Shown here piece after piece: positions 22,793 to 35,400 of a DNA stretch of 64,000 nt. The stretch is from NCBI RefSeq assembly GCF_049243985.1, contig NC_135384.1, positions 13,140,501-13,204,500 on the forward strand, in the 5' to 3' direction. A program made the translations under genes and the position numbers. The first letter of the stretch is position 1. Every line of letters starts with the position of its first letter. The stretch comes from Paroedura picta. Its lineage: Eukaryota; Chordata; Lepidosauria; Squamata; Gekkonidae. Under the pieces are notes generated by a model, which was not told where the DNA came from, did no database searches, and saw only the letters and a list, made by a program, of their open reading frames with translations.

Positions 22793-25700
22793 GTAAGAAA
22801 GATTTTGTACCCATAGATTTCCTTTTTTTTTTTAATGTAATGAAATGCTTCATATAAGCTCCTATAAGTATGGTCTCCCTCCTTTGCCTTAAAATACATG
22901 AATTCCTTAAGCAAATTAATGTGATCTTCTTAATTGTAATGCTTTAATTTAATGAATCCCAAATTAGGCTATTAATTTAAGGGTGGAACCTTATCTCTAA
23001 TTCAAGGAACATTCCAGCTATAGAACACAGTTATACAGGTCAAGAGTATATCATTAGTTAAACAGAAGCTTTAGCCCAATCGGTATTTTTGTACCTTGAC
23101 AGGTGATGTGGCTCAGTAATATGAGATCTGTTTTACATGTAGAAAGTGTGGATTTGATGCATGGCATATTCAGCTAAAGGATTTTAGAGTAGATTAAGGA
23201 AGAACCTCTGACCGGGATCCTAGGGACCAGCTGGCAGTAGTGTGAGTAGGTAATGCTATAGAATGTCAATAATGGAAATTAATTAATTCATTAATGAGTA
23301 TATAATCCTTACTTTGATGGACCAAAGATCTGAATCCATATCAGCCAGCTTCAAATGTACCTGTGTCTCAAATTTAAGCTTCTTAAACTGTATGGAGGCA
23401 GCCTGTCAAATTTAGCACACTTTGTGTACATTTCTCTAGCATAGAAAGCTCATCAGAGATTGCATACACTCTGAATTAGGTCTTTTTGATTTTATTGCCC
23501 ATATGTATGTCTTTAAAGGAAGAAATATTCCACGGTTGGAACTGTTATTTGGAGAAGCCAGATTTTCCAGATGTGGTAGCCCTCGTAGTTGTCAGGCATA
23601 AGGGTAATTTATTTTGTTTTCATTCTGTTTATTTGGTAAAGCAAGCTATTGCTGAAATGCATACAATATCACCTTAAGTCAACTTGCTGGGAGGCAGCAT
23701 CTCTCTCTCTCTCTCTCTCTCTCTGATTGCAGAATATATATTCAGCTTTACCAGAACATCCTGGCTTTGGTGTTTGCTGTAAAGGAGATCAATGAAAATC
23801 CTCAACTCTTACCCAACGTCACCCTGGGTGTCCACATCTACAACAGCTATTTTAGTCCAAGTTTGACTTATCATGCAGCCCTGGAACTTCTCTCCACAAA
23901 GGGAAGGTTCATTCCGAATTACAAGTGTGACAACCAGAACAATTTTGTTGCATTTTTGGGGGGACCAAACTCGGATTTATGCTTCTACGTGGCAGACATT
24001 CTGGGCCTTTTCAAGGTTCCACAGGTAAAAAGGCCAGTAACATTTCCATTAACATTTCCATTGCTTGTAGAAGCGGCTTCAGGGTCTGAAGGCTGAAACT
24101 AGCCTGTATGAAATATCAAAGGTACATCCCTTATTAAACTATCCCCCCTTTTGAAGGAAATTGTTTCATAATGAGTATATGAGTATAAGGGGACAAAGGC
24201 TATATTATTACTTAAACCTCGAAAAAAAATATTTCAGGAGAATCTGTGCATCCTTAAATTCTCCCTTCCCTTTCCCTGTCTTTCACTGCCCAGCTGCTGG
24301 CTAATTTCAGGGAAGGTTCATGTGGAATCTCCATGCCTCCTCTCACTGCCTGAACTCTCTGCCCCCGAGGCCTCATGGTTCATGGAATGACAACCAGTCA
24401 TTAACATTTCCTTTGCTTTTAGAAGATATTTAATGGTCTGAAGGCGGAAATTGGCCTTGTGAAATACCAGAGACACATTATACATGCTGACCAAGGAACC
24501 TCATAGCAATAAGAGAGACAAAATAATGCAGGGCTGATTGAATTAGGTAATCATTGGCACTCTCCTTCCTTTCCTTCAGCTCCTCTATGGTTCTGCTCCA
24601 ATGAAGACCAACAAATTTGAAGGGGCTTTCCTTTACTCGTTATTCCCCAGTTGGACCAGTCAGTACATGGGGATTATGAAATTACTGCTTTATTTCCAAT
24701 GGATATGGATTGGGATGCTCCACGGGAATGATGACTACGGGCAACAATTTGTACAGGAGGTGTTACCCATATTTTCAGAGCATGGTATCTGCTGTGATTT
24801 CATAGCAAATTTTCCACAAATGACCTTTTCTAGTTCTGCATCTGAAACAGAAGAAGAAACCTATAAATTATTCAAAGTTGTCATGGGAAGCACAGCCAGG
24901 ACAGTGGTGGTCCATGGCGAAATTGAAATCATGGCTGTTTTTCGAATGTTGCTCAAGGCTGACGAATTTTATGAAATACCAAGAAGGACAAAAGCCAGAG
25001 TCTGGATTTTGACCGCTCAGGGAGATTTTACTTCACTTCAGTTTCAAAGAAATTGGAACTTAGACTTCATCCACGGTGCTTTATACTTTGCTGTTCCCTC
25101 CAGGGACGTATCAGGATTTGATCAGTTTCTCCGGGAAAGAGACCCCATGTCTGAAAATGAGGATGGCTTAATTGCAGAATTCTGGAAACAAGCCTTTGGC
25201 TGTTCACTGCCCAGTACCCCAGAACTCATGACTGATGAGGAAATCTGCACTGGGGAGGAGAAGCTGGAGAGTCTTCCTGGTTCAGTCTTTGAAATGAGGA
25301 TGACTGCCCATAGCTACAGCATCTATATTGCTGTCTATGTGGTGGCACATACATTACATGACATGTATTCATCCGTGCTGAGACACAGAGCACTGGCAGA
25401 TGGAGGGAGAAGAAAATTTCTGAATCAAAAACCATGGCAGGTAATACCTAGATAGAACTTCAAACGGGGGGGGGGGGGTCACCAGAATTGATCAAACAGT
25501 CAAGAAGACCCCAGACTGCTAAATGACATTTTACTAATTAAGCTACCATAACTATTCCGTTCTTACATTTAATGGGTGGATCAACAGCTAAGAAACAAGG
25601 TGTTTTTTTAGCATGCAAAAGATCACAGGTTAAGTCCCCAGAACCACCAGTTAAAGAATCTCAATGTATTTGTAGAGGAAGACCTCAGCCTGAGACTCTG

Positions 25701-27902
25701 AAAAGCTGCTTCCAATCTGAGTAAACAGTACTGACAGCAGACTCGGGTTTAAGGCAGCTGTTCCTGTTTAAGGCAGCTTTCTATCCATTAATAGAATTGC
25801 AACTGGATTCTTTGCACTATGCTGAACTGCTATAATGAAGTACTGATATTCTTACATATGTATCTAGTTCCATGCATTTCTGAAAAGGGTGTCATTCAAC
25901 AACAGTGCTGGGGACCTGGTTTCCATTGGTCAGAAAGGGGAGATTGAGGCTGGACTTGATATTATCAACTGGGTGACATTTCCCAATGAGTCCTTTCTCA
26001 GAGTCAAAGTTGGAAGAATACGCTCAAAAGTTCCAGAAGACAAAATGTTCACCCTTCATGACGATGCAATCATTTGGCCTCAAATGTTTAACCAGGTGGG
26101 CTTTATATGCTTTTCAGAGCATATTATTTCTGTTTCCTGGAGTTCAATTAGTGGTTCCCAGTTCCAGTTTAGGAACAGTTCTTCCTCTGATTTCTGCTAA
26201 TCAGATAAGTCCCATTTTGATCATATTTTTCAATTTGACACCATAACATTGCAAAAACTTGTTCATATACTGAAACAAACCCTTTACACTCTTTGTGCAT
26301 CTTTGGTGATTTTCCTGGGTCTCATTCTTATAACAAACAGTGGATCATAATTGGAATTAAAACAAACAGGATTTGTATGCCATGTGATGCCTTGATCTGT
26401 AATGCCCATCCCAGCCCAATAACATCACATATGAGGTTACCCCTAGTTAATCCTTGGGTGCAAGAGCACCAAGGAAATCCAGGGATGCTGCACCAAAGCA
26501 GCCAATGGAAAACCACCCTTGATCTTCTATTTTCTTGAAAAGACCCACAGGATATCTGTAAGTATGATGTGATGTGATGGCACTTCCCACCTTCTGGTAG
26601 CAGTCATAAATTTGTTTTCTTGAGATCTGTATAGTATATGAAAATATGTCTTCTGGAATCATGTATCCCATTGCTTATTAATGGATACCAGAAGAGATGT
26701 TTTTAGGCCATGACAGTAGAAATCGTTTAGTTACAGATAAAATTGAGTAATGAAACACTAAAGCTTGAAATATATTTCCAGAATGTAAAAAAAAAAAAAA
26801 GCCTATTCCTGTCTTTTATATATGGACAGGTGCAGCCTGTTTCTCTGTGCAATGACAGGTGTCATTCAGGCTACAGTAAGAAAAAGAAAGAAGGGAAACC
26901 ATTTTGCTGCTATGATTGCCTTTCATGTCCAGAAGGGAAGATTTCAGTCTTGGAGGGTAAGGACTATATGTACCAGTTTTGTAAAATATTCCTATTTCTT
27001 CCCCTAACATCACATTGCAAACTATTTCATGACTGTTTTTTTATAATTAAGCCCATGAATACATTTGTGGTTTTTAATAGTAAGATTTCTTTTTACCCTA
27101 CAAGGAATGATGCTTGGAAAGTGCAAGGGAAGCTTGGTTTATATGAAAGAAATCAGCATATTTTCCATTTTGTTTCCAGTGGTGGGTGGCTGCAGATAGA
27201 AGAGAATAGGCAGGATACCAGGATTTTGTGAAAGCCTAGGGTTTCTTGACAGCCTGGATGGGTTTCCTGAATGAGTGGAAGTTATTTAATTTTATTCATT
27301 TTTTAAATTGCTTAAACATACTTTTGTGGGATGACCATATGGCCAGTGATGGGACTGGACAGAGTAGGAAGAAGTGGGCCCCCAGGTGGTCATGCTTCCC
27401 AACCATATTCCACATAATTCCACCACTTGTATGGGTTCTCCAAGCCGGAATAATGTTTCAGGGGGTTCTCAATGGTAAAAATGTTGAGAAGGACTAGAAT
27501 AGGCTGTACAACCCATGGTGTGTGTGATTTTGTGTGTTATCTGTGTGATTGAACAGATGACTAGATACAGTTATGATATGCTCTAATAAGAGGGAAGCTT
27601 TACTAACTTCCAATTTCTAAACTAGAAAGATGTGTTCACTAATGAGGTTTACTTGACCAAGGACAGATGTTTTACGTTCCTTTTTCATTAACATGACAAA
27701 TCCAGGAACATTTAAATTGCCCCTGCTCCCTTTCTCCCAGAAAACAACTCATGCATACTGCCCCTTGGACCTGTTTGCAGTGTTATAGTTACCTTTGTTA
27801 CAGTTATTAATGTAAATATTATTATTACTGTGTTTATCTATACATTATGGAAAACCTAAGTTCCTTGTATTGTTCTACATTATGCGTAAACCACCCTGAT
27901 AA

Positions 27903-27977
<75 letters not shown>

Positions 27978-29000
27978 AATAATAGCATGGGACTCATGTA
28001 TTATCAAAATTTCCAAATAGCAGCCCTATGAACTCCATAATTATATATGTTAATGTCGGATAATATACAAGGTCTTATTTGTATCTCTATCCACATTTCA
28101 TTTTTAGATACCAATGACTGTTTTCAGTGTCCAGAAGATCAATATCCAAATACGAATCAGAACTTCTGCCTGGAAAAATATATAAGTTTCTTGTCTTATG
28201 AAGAACCTTTGGGGATCAGTTTGGCCACTTTTGCACTAATCTTCTCCTTTATGACAGCTTTGGTACTCGGCATCTTCATTAAGAACCAGGACACTCCTAT
28301 AGTCAAAGCCAACAACCGAAATATCTCCTACACTCTCCTCACCTCCCTCCTACTTTCCTTCCTTTGTGCTTTGCTTTTCATTGGCCAACCTGGGAAACTG
28401 TCATGTTTCCTTCGACAAACTACTTTTGGCATCATCTACTCAGTGGCTGTTTCTTGCGTGTTGGCCAAAACCGTCATTGTGGTTCTAGCTTTCATCGCCA
28501 CCAAACCAGGCTCCAGGATGAGAAACTTCATGGGGAAACAGTTGTCCATCTCCATAATTCTTACTTGCTCCTTTATTCAAACCACTATTTGTACACTGTG
28601 GGTAATAACTTATCCTCCATTCCCAGACTTTGATGTGCACTCAGTGACTGAAGAAAAGATTCTGAGGTGTAATGAAGGGTCAATCTCCATGTTTTACTGT
28701 GTCTTGGGCTACATGGGCTTCCTGGCCATTGTGAGCTTTGCTGTGGCTTTCTTAGGCAGGAAGTTACCTGATAGTTTCAACGAAGCCAAGTTCATCACCT
28801 TCAGCATGCTGGTCTTCTGCAGTGTTTGGCTGACCTTTGTTCCAACCTATCTGAGCACCAATGGGAAATACATGGTGGCTGTGGAGATCTTCTGTATCTT
28901 AGCCTCCAGTGCTGGGTTGCTGTTCTGCATATTTTTTCCTAAATGTTATATTATTGTTATGAGGCCAGAACTGAACATGAAGCATCATATTAAAAGATAG
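22575..29000 (+). CDS. V2R gene C, six exons, looks intact
   Basis: A vomeronasal type-2 receptor (Vmn2r26-like) of about 872 residues. Exons: 22,575-22,792; 23,733-24,024; 24,580-25,440; 25,868-26,095; 26,830-26,956; 28,108-29,000. Every junction has GT/AG and the frame is continuous. Domains: signal peptide (about 1-20), ligand-binding lobe (to about 533), cysteine-rich linker (about 534-600), seven helices (about 605-850). The compact introns 1-2 (0.9 and 0.6 kb) lack the large insertions of B, D and E. The tail is six residues shorter than in A and E, ending HHIKR as in D. From the second half of exon 3 onward it is nearly identical to gene D. A poly(A) signal lies at 29,433. Confidence 0.95.
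23699..23732 (+). repeat. (CT)n polypyrimidine tract at exon 2 acceptor of gene C
   Basis: An uninterrupted CT microsatellite of about 25 bases runs straight into 'gattgcag'. Shorter or similar tracts occupy the same place in genes B, D and E. Confidence 0.85.
23733..24024 (+). CDS. Gene C exon 2
   Basis: The exon is 292 bp and opens [20 protein letters not shown]. It is the only copy that starts AATA rather than AGTA, changing one residue from V to I. It ends FKVPQ before 'gtaaaa'. Confidence 0.93.
24580..25440 (+). CDS. Gene C exon 3
   Basis: The exon is 861 bp with 287 open codons. It includes [16 protein letters not shown] in the first half, which differs from D and E (EMEEGxYKISTVV), and [13 protein letters not shown] with [13 protein letters not shown] in the second half, which is shared with D. 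Confidence 0.95.
25868..26095 (+). CDS. Gene C exon 4
   Basis: The exon is 228 bp and encodes [20 protein letters not shown] through MFNQ. By eye it is identical in DNA to exon 4 of gene D. Confidence 0.95.
26389..26605 (+). repeat. 5S-rRNA-derived SINE, gene C intron 4
   Basis: It is the same element at the same relative place as in genes B, D and E: 'cccctagttaatccttggg' followed by 'agagcaccaaggaaatccag'. It is too worn to be an active copy. Confidence 0.6.
26830..26956 (+). CDS. Gene C exon 5 (cysteine-rich linker)
   Basis: The exon is 127 bp and reads [20 protein letters not shown] with [18 protein letters not shown]. The donor is 'gtaagg'. Confidence 0.93.
27715..27980 (+). repeat. 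L2/CR1-like LINE 3' tail with long (AAAT)n tract
   Basis: The segment 'gcgtaaaccaccctgataat' is followed by about 19 AAAT repeats. The same tail sits in intron 5 of D (39,095-39,316, about 4 repeats) and E (58,618-58,895, AAAT plus AAAC). It is absent from A and B, so the insertion predates the C/D/E split. Confidence 0.65.
28108..29000 (+). CDS. Gene C exon 6 (seven-helix domain)
   Basis: The exon is 893 bp after 'catttttag'. Seven helices carry the family motif [18 protein letters not shown]. It ends MKHHIKR then TAG. It differs from exon 6 of gene D at only two residues (V/M and I/V). Confidence 0.95.
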
Positions 29001-29432
29001 AACAATTAAGGTTTTTAAAAGTCCAAAACACGAATATATAATTTAACTTACATTCACCGAAGAAAAGTGAGGTATATAGTAAATAATTCCCTTAAATCTT
29101 TGCTTTCATTTGTTTGTAATAAGATGGCAGTCTAGCAGAACTCAGATGAGTGTTTTCTGTTGTGGTATTTATGTCTTCATTCTAGAGTCAGCAGTGAAGG
29201 GCAATGGAGTAAGGATAGCAAAAAGGCAGTGTCCTCCCATCCTGGACCCTGAAATCCTTTCCAGCTAATGTCAGTTACTAGTAAACACAGAGGGGTAGCA
29301 GCTAGGCTATCTTGCTTCTTTCTTCAGTTAGGGCTGAACAAAATGATATTTGTCTTGATATGCTCCCAACATTTTGCTAGAGTTGCTGAATATCCCCCAC
29401 CCTAATAAGGGGGAGATGTCTTATTTCTCTTG

Positions 29433-29438
29433 AATAAA
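29433..29438 (+). terminator. Candidate poly(A) signal of gene C
   Basis: An AATAAA lies 433 bp past the stop codon in the block 'ctcttgaataaaatttgctt'. That block is conserved after gene E (60,353) and, beyond the inserted element, after gene D (46,826). Confidence 0.5.
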
Positions 29439-30109
29439 ATTTGCTTGTATTTCGACTTCTGCTCATTAGGGGGAAATAATGATTAATTTTAACTTTTATT
29501 TATTCCTCCCTAGTTAGTTGTTCTGAGGTTCCTGGAGGCATTGCAAGGTATACCTTATCATCCCCTACCCTTTACTGTGGGTTCAATAATTTCTTCTCTC
29601 TACGTGGTCTTAATTAGATGCTATTGGGCTAACGTTACCTCTTAGCCATTTGGGAAGGCTCTTTTGTGGGGATGATAAAAAAAACCTCTCAGTGAAAAAC
29701 AAAATATACATGACATGACATATGTATGACATATACATATATGAAAATTTTCTTTTTTGTGGGTCAATGACAAGGATGGCCTATTTCCACCAGCTCAGGA
29801 ACTACATTAATTAATTATTCTGATGAGAGATGCCTTTTTTCTTTCCTTTTATTATTGTGCTCAATTGTTGGATTTCCATTTTACACATTCCCACCGCTTA
29901 TGTTCCCAAGCTCTATTTTTATATTCCACTGATGTTAACATAATATCAAGTTACCAGATCAATTTAATGTGAGAGAATTAGTTCCAAAGTTACAGAGATA
30001 AAGTTTTGCTGCTCTTAATCATGCAAGTGTAAAGTAGATTGATTTAACTGAACTTACACAAAGCACATGTCTAAGGATAAGTTCAGTAAGTTACACTGTC
30101 AGCTATAAG

Positions 30110-30168
30110 CCTGAGCCTTCGGGGAGGGTGGTATATAAATCTAAATAAATAATTAATAAATAAATAAG
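30110..30168 (+). repeat. 59-bp LINE-tail insertion with target duplication
   Basis: The segment ends in 'aataaataag' and is missing from the otherwise matching place at about 47,680. 'ataag' stands on both sides (30,105-30,109 and 30,164-30,168). It is only the last few dozen bases of an L2-like element, inserted after the C-D/D-E duplication. Confidence 0.65.
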
Positions 30169-30239
30169 ACCCTTTACTCAGTCTTTTGGTTAGGATTCCC
30201 TATGTTGGTTTGTATAAGTTAGGCATAATTATTTGTTTT

Positions 30240-30522
30240 TGCCCTGCTGGGTGCCATTTCTAGTTCTCACAGGGTTCTCGCAGCTCGACCTTGCTCACAG
30301 GGTGTCTGTTATTGGAAAAAATGGGAAGGCAATTGGAAACTACTTTGAGACACTTGAGGCCTGCTGGGTCACTGTGGCCCATTTCCAATTCTCTCAGACA
30401 TCTCACAGCTCCATATCCCTCACAGGTTGTCTATTGTGGGGAAACGAAGGGAAAAGGTATTTATAAACCACTTTGAGGCTCCTTTTGGTACTAAACAGCA
30501 GGGTACAAGAATCCAGTTCTTC
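30240..30522 (+). repeat. Two Sauria SINE 3' parts in a row
   Basis: Two successive copies of the SINE body occur: '..gggtgtctgttattgg..' then '..ggttgtctattgtgggg..', ending '..ccagttcttcttc'. Both lack the tRNA head. The same pair is at 47,752-48,040 and, inverted, at about 20,200-20,460. Confidence 0.6.
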
Positions 30523-32248
30523 TTCAAAGGAACAACCATGAAAGAAGCATGTAACATTTTATCAACAGTGAAAAAATGGAGACAGAAGGAGCAAGGCGGA
30601 CACCTGTGTACTGTGACTACCCCTTGTGGATTAGGGAATGGGGACATTTTGGAGTATGTGTCCTAATTCACACAAGAAGGGAAATGCGATTGAATGCAGA
30701 ACCGGAAGGAATTGGTTGTCATGTAATCTCCCCTTAAGAAGAGTCTCCAGTCTGATTTTCTCTTCACGTATCTGAAGACATGGCTCTTAAAAGCTCATCT
30801 GTAACCACTATTCCAAAATTCCCAAAGCTAAGTCCTCTCCCACACTCAACTAATATTCCAAATCACAGGTTTTTGACCCCCATCTCTCCACACCCGCTAC
30901 CTCATTTGCCACCATGCCATTACAACCCCCCCCCACACACACACACACACACAAACACACAACAGACATATTCAACTTTTACAAACTGGACAATGCCTCC
31001 CTTTCCTCTTACCATTGCCAAGCTCTCTCCATCTTAATCATTCTCTTCCTTTTTACCTCCCTCTCTCTTTGCTATACCCCCCACCCTGCTAGCTCCTGTT
31101 GTATCAGCTACAAGGAGCTTTAATTCTAGTATATTATATAATCAGATTTGAGTATGCACTTTATTTCTAATAACATCAGATTGTCCCCATATTTAGGATG
31201 AAACATCTCAAACTGATTTTGTCAAACAACCATAGAGACTATAGAGGTTAAATGGCGGATTAGTTTGGCTAATCATTAGAGTATTCAACAACTGGTCTAA
31301 TGATACATAAGGCATTTTCTTTATTTCTCCTGCATATATTTTGTTGATTTTAATATTTAGAAGCTATGTAACATTGTCTTTGCTAGTCTTCATAATTTTA
31401 AAAAGAGATTTTAATATAGATAATGATTTCTTCATACTTTGGTAGCATTTCCTTTTATCTTTGTATCTATTTGTCAACAACCATGATTCAGGTTTGAATT
31501 TGAAGGTCAAGAAGATGGAGGGCTGGACTGGATTGCCCTTTGTGGTCACTTCCAACTCTGAGTCTCATACTTTTCATAGAGTTTCTAGTTACAAAAGACC
31601 AACTCCCACTTCTAGGAAGTACTAGACATCATTGGGAGCTCTATGCTCAGAATTTACAGTACTTAGGCAATGCCTTCTTTATCTTTCCTCCAAGAAATTT
31701 GCCCCCAGCCCTGGCACTCCTGTCCTTTTCCTTTCACTGCCCAAAAGCTTTTGAGACAGACATACTTTGTAACAGAGAAGGGAATAGTATCATCTTTACT
31801 ATTTCACTTGTTAAAGTCTAGTTTTCCTGATTTCTTTTCTCATTGTTCATTACAAGTCTGATTACCACTCAGGAAGCCAAGATTACATATCTGCTAAGGT
31901 CTAGTAAACATATTGTCTTCTGCAAAGTTGCAGAAAACAAGTTAATCTGAGAAGTCAAATAACCTTCCCTGTAATTAGCAAATTCATTCTCATTACTTCC
32001 ACTTTTTCTTGCTCCATCCCATGGGATCTCCAGTGATTACTAGGAAGGGTGAAAAGCACTCAAAGATGGCATTGGTACTTTCTCAGCCTAAGACAAAGAG
32101 CATGGTTGTTCATTCAGTGATGTACCATCCTGGCTTTGGAACACTCTAGTGAATTTCCTTCAATCTCAAGATGTGCTACTCAGGGATGCTGGAATTTTCA
32201 CAATGTGACCAGATGAACTGGTATCTACAAGAAAGATTTCCATGCAAG

Positions 32249-32466
32249 ATGGTGCTATTTGTCACTTCCGTATTAGTGCTGCTGGGGCAGGAGGCATGTG
32301 AATCTGTGTCTGTCCAGTGCTTGAGTCAACACCCACTTCATATTTTTCACAAGTATTACCAATCAGGAGACCTCCTCATTGCTGGCATCATTTCTCTCAT
32401 TTTTCAGATTTCAGATACCATTGGATTTGAAGTATATCCCTCTCCCAGTTCCTCAGATTCAAACTT
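32249..32466 (+). CDS. Gene D exon 1 (signal peptide)
   Basis: The exon is 218 bp: [20 protein letters not shown], then [20 protein letters not shown]. Four replacements in that short stretch (S, Q, H, F) separate it from gene E, which keeps the array consensus [12 protein letters not shown]. Confidence 0.93.
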
Positions 32467-35400
32467 GTAAGAAAGATTTTTTTCACATAATATAGATTTA
32501 TTATTTTTTAAAGAATGTAATGAAATGCTCCATATATTCTCCCATATGCGTGGTCTCCCTCCTAGTGAATCACTGCCTTGCAATACATGAATTCCTTAAG
32601 CAAATCAACATGATCGTCTTACTTTTAATGCTTTAATTTAATGAATCCCAAATTAGGCTATTAATTTAATGATGGAATCTTATCTCTGACTGAAAGAGCA
32701 TTCTAGGAGTAGAACACAGTTACACAGGTCAAGAGTACATGGTTAATCGAACAGAAACTTTAGCCCAATCTATATGTTTGTACCCTGAGAGGAAGGGATA
32801 TGGCTCAGTACTACGAGATTTATTTTGAATGTATAAAGTGTGGATTTGGTCCACGGCATATTAATGAAGAACCTATGACTGGGATAATGGGATAAATGGA
32901 TGAATGAATGAATGAATGAATGAATGAATGAATGAATGAGTAGATAATCCTTACTTTGAGGAACCAAACATCAGAGTCCCTATAAGTCAGGTTCAAATAT
33001 ACCTGTGTCTCAAATATAAGCTTCCTAAAATGTATGGAGGCAGCCTGTCAAATTTAGCACTCCATGGGTACATTTCTCTAGCATAGACAACACATTAGAG
33101 ATTACGTACACTCTGTATTAGACTCCCATAAACACTGGAAAGGTCATTTTCATTTTATTGCCAGTATATATGTCTTTAAACGAAGAAATATCAGAACTAT
33201 TCCACTGTTGGAACTGTTATTTGGAGAAGCCAGATTTTCCAGATGTGGTAGCCCTCATAATTGTCAGGCATAAGTGTAATTTATTTTTTTTCATTCTGTT
33301 TATTTGGTAAAGCAAGCTGTTGCTGAAATATATAAAATATCATCTTCTTAAGTCAACTTGCTGGGATGCAGCATCTCTCTCTCTCTCTCTCTCTCTCTCC
33401 TTGCAGAGTATATATTCAGCTTTACCAGAACATCCTGGCTTTGGTGTTTGCTGTAAAGGAGATCAATGAACATCCTCAACTCTTACCCAACAGCACTCTG
33501 GGTATCCACATGTACAATAACTATTTTAGCCCAAGATTGACTTATCATGCAGCCCTGGAACTTCTCTCCACAAAGGGAAGGTTCATTCCGAACTACAAGT
33601 GTGACAACCAGAACAATTTTGTTGCAGTGTTGGGGGGACCAAACTCGGATTTATGTTTCTACGTGGCAGACATTCTGGGCCTTTTCAAGGTTCCACAGGT
33701 AAAATGGCTATTAACATTTCCATTAACATTTCCTTTTCTTGAAGAAGGGTCTGAAGGCCAAAACTAGCCTGTAGGAAATACCAAAGGTACATCCCTTATT
33801 ATACTATCCCCCCTTTTGTAGGAAACAATTTACCACCCTGCACTACAAGAGGCTCTTTTTCAGGATAGAGGAAGTGCCAAATTCAAGAGAACTTGGGGAA
33901 AAAATAGGGCTCATCTAAGAGTGCTACTAGACACTTATTGTCAGAGAACTGAAGCCATAATATGATACCATCATGGGTATTCAATAAATTGCTATTCCAA
34001 TTTTTTTGGCTTTCCAACTTTAAAATGGAATTGACATGGATCTCCTTACATTACCATTGCAACAGCTACAGTTATTTATTTTTGATGTGGAAACACATCT
34101 ACTGGTTCAACCCGTGAAATGGAATTGACTACACACGTGACGTCTGTTTGTTCCACCCCAAGGAACACGCCAGTAGATGATGATGAAGAAGAAGAGTCGG
34201 TTCTTATGTGCCACTTTTCTCTCCCTGAAGGAGGCTCAAAGCGGCTTACAGTCACCTTCCCTTTCCTCTCCCCACAACAGACAGCCTGTGAGGTGGGTGA
34301 GGCTGAGAGAGCCCTGATATCACTGCTTGGCCAGAACAGTTTTATCAGTGCCGTGGCAAGCCCAGCTGGCTGCATATGGGGGAGTGCAGAATCAAACCCA
34401 GTATGCCAGAATAGAATCCGCACTCCTAACCACTACACCAAACTGGCTCTCCAGACGTGTGGTGGTTACTGGTCAAGCCACGATCTGAGCCACCATTTCC
34501 TCCACCATCCATCTTCCAATGTCGGTCCTACTGTCAGGAGATTGGGGCTGGCCTCAGGAGATGGGTGGCAGAGGAAGTGTCAACAAAGTGATTAGGGCTT
34601 AGCCAGGCCTTGCCAGCCACATTGTCCATTCCTCCTGTGGAATTGAAAGACGAGTGGTTGAGGTGGCGGCGGCAGAGGTGCAGCGAGTAGGGCTCAGTAT
34701 TGGTCATTCCCAGCTGCCACCATGCAATTGCATAAGATGTGCAGTGGTAGCAGTGCCTAATGAGGCCCAACTTTGAGGCCTGCTTCCTGTGCCACCACAT
34801 TCCCTGCTGCCCATTTTGCAAGGCTTGCCCCAACATCAGGAGTATGGACCCAGCCTCTGAAGATGCATGACAGCAGTGGTAACAATGAATGGGCTAAAAG
34901 GCCTCAGGCTAGACCCATTCCTCTGGTGGCCACAGAAGATGGCAGCTGGCCATATGAAGCACTGAGCCCTACTTGTTGTGCCATCTCCATCCATTTTTCA
35001 CAGCCATCCCCACAATTAGGAATGCAGGGTTAAGTGTAGAACATAGGTGGCTGAGGCGATAGCAGTGCATCAAGTCAGGCTAAACACCATCCCTGCCCAG
35101 CCATCACTGCCTCCACTGCCCATCTTCCATGCCTAGCCCTGCAATCCTTCAACCATCACTTCATTGCAGATCATTGCACATAATCTGATTCTTAAAAATG
35201 TTATTAAATTATGTTTTGATTTCTAGGCCACTCCTCCTCACAAGCAGGCTTAGGGTGACTCACAACATATGAAAGTTTCAGATTGCGACATTTAAAACAA
35301 TTTAAAGTCAATATTTATGCTGATTCGCAGCTCCCTGTGCCTTCTTAATTGGCTCATTAATTGGTATCACATAATTCCATAGTCTTGTCGGGGGGTGATA

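Larger units (their letters stand above)
29001..32248. other. Intergenic C-D (3.2 kb)
   Basis: No gene is visible. It holds the gene C 3' flank with AATAAA at 29,433-29,438, a small recent LINE-tail insertion (30,110-30,168), a doubled Sauria SINE 3' part (30,240-30,522), a CA microsatellite (about 30,933-30,962), a CR1 remnant (31,500-31,570), and the conserved flank (about 31,990-32,248) that is the candidate promoter of gene D. The interval is near-identical to 46,650-49,757. Confidence 0.65.

Noticed and set aside
27898-27980. Tandem array that might suggest a CRISPR or satellite
   Set aside because: It is a plain AAAT microsatellite at a LINE tail, in a vertebrate genome.
30780-31037. 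Open frame starting MALKSSSVTTIPKF, also found in D-E and inverted in B-C
   Set aside because: Conservation is explained by the recent copying of the spacer. It contains a CA microsatellite and differs by frame-changing gaps between copies.
32171-32248. Upstream in-frame ATG giving D and E 26 extra residues
   Set aside because: The extension is polar and would bury the signal peptide. Genes B and C start at the downstream ATG.
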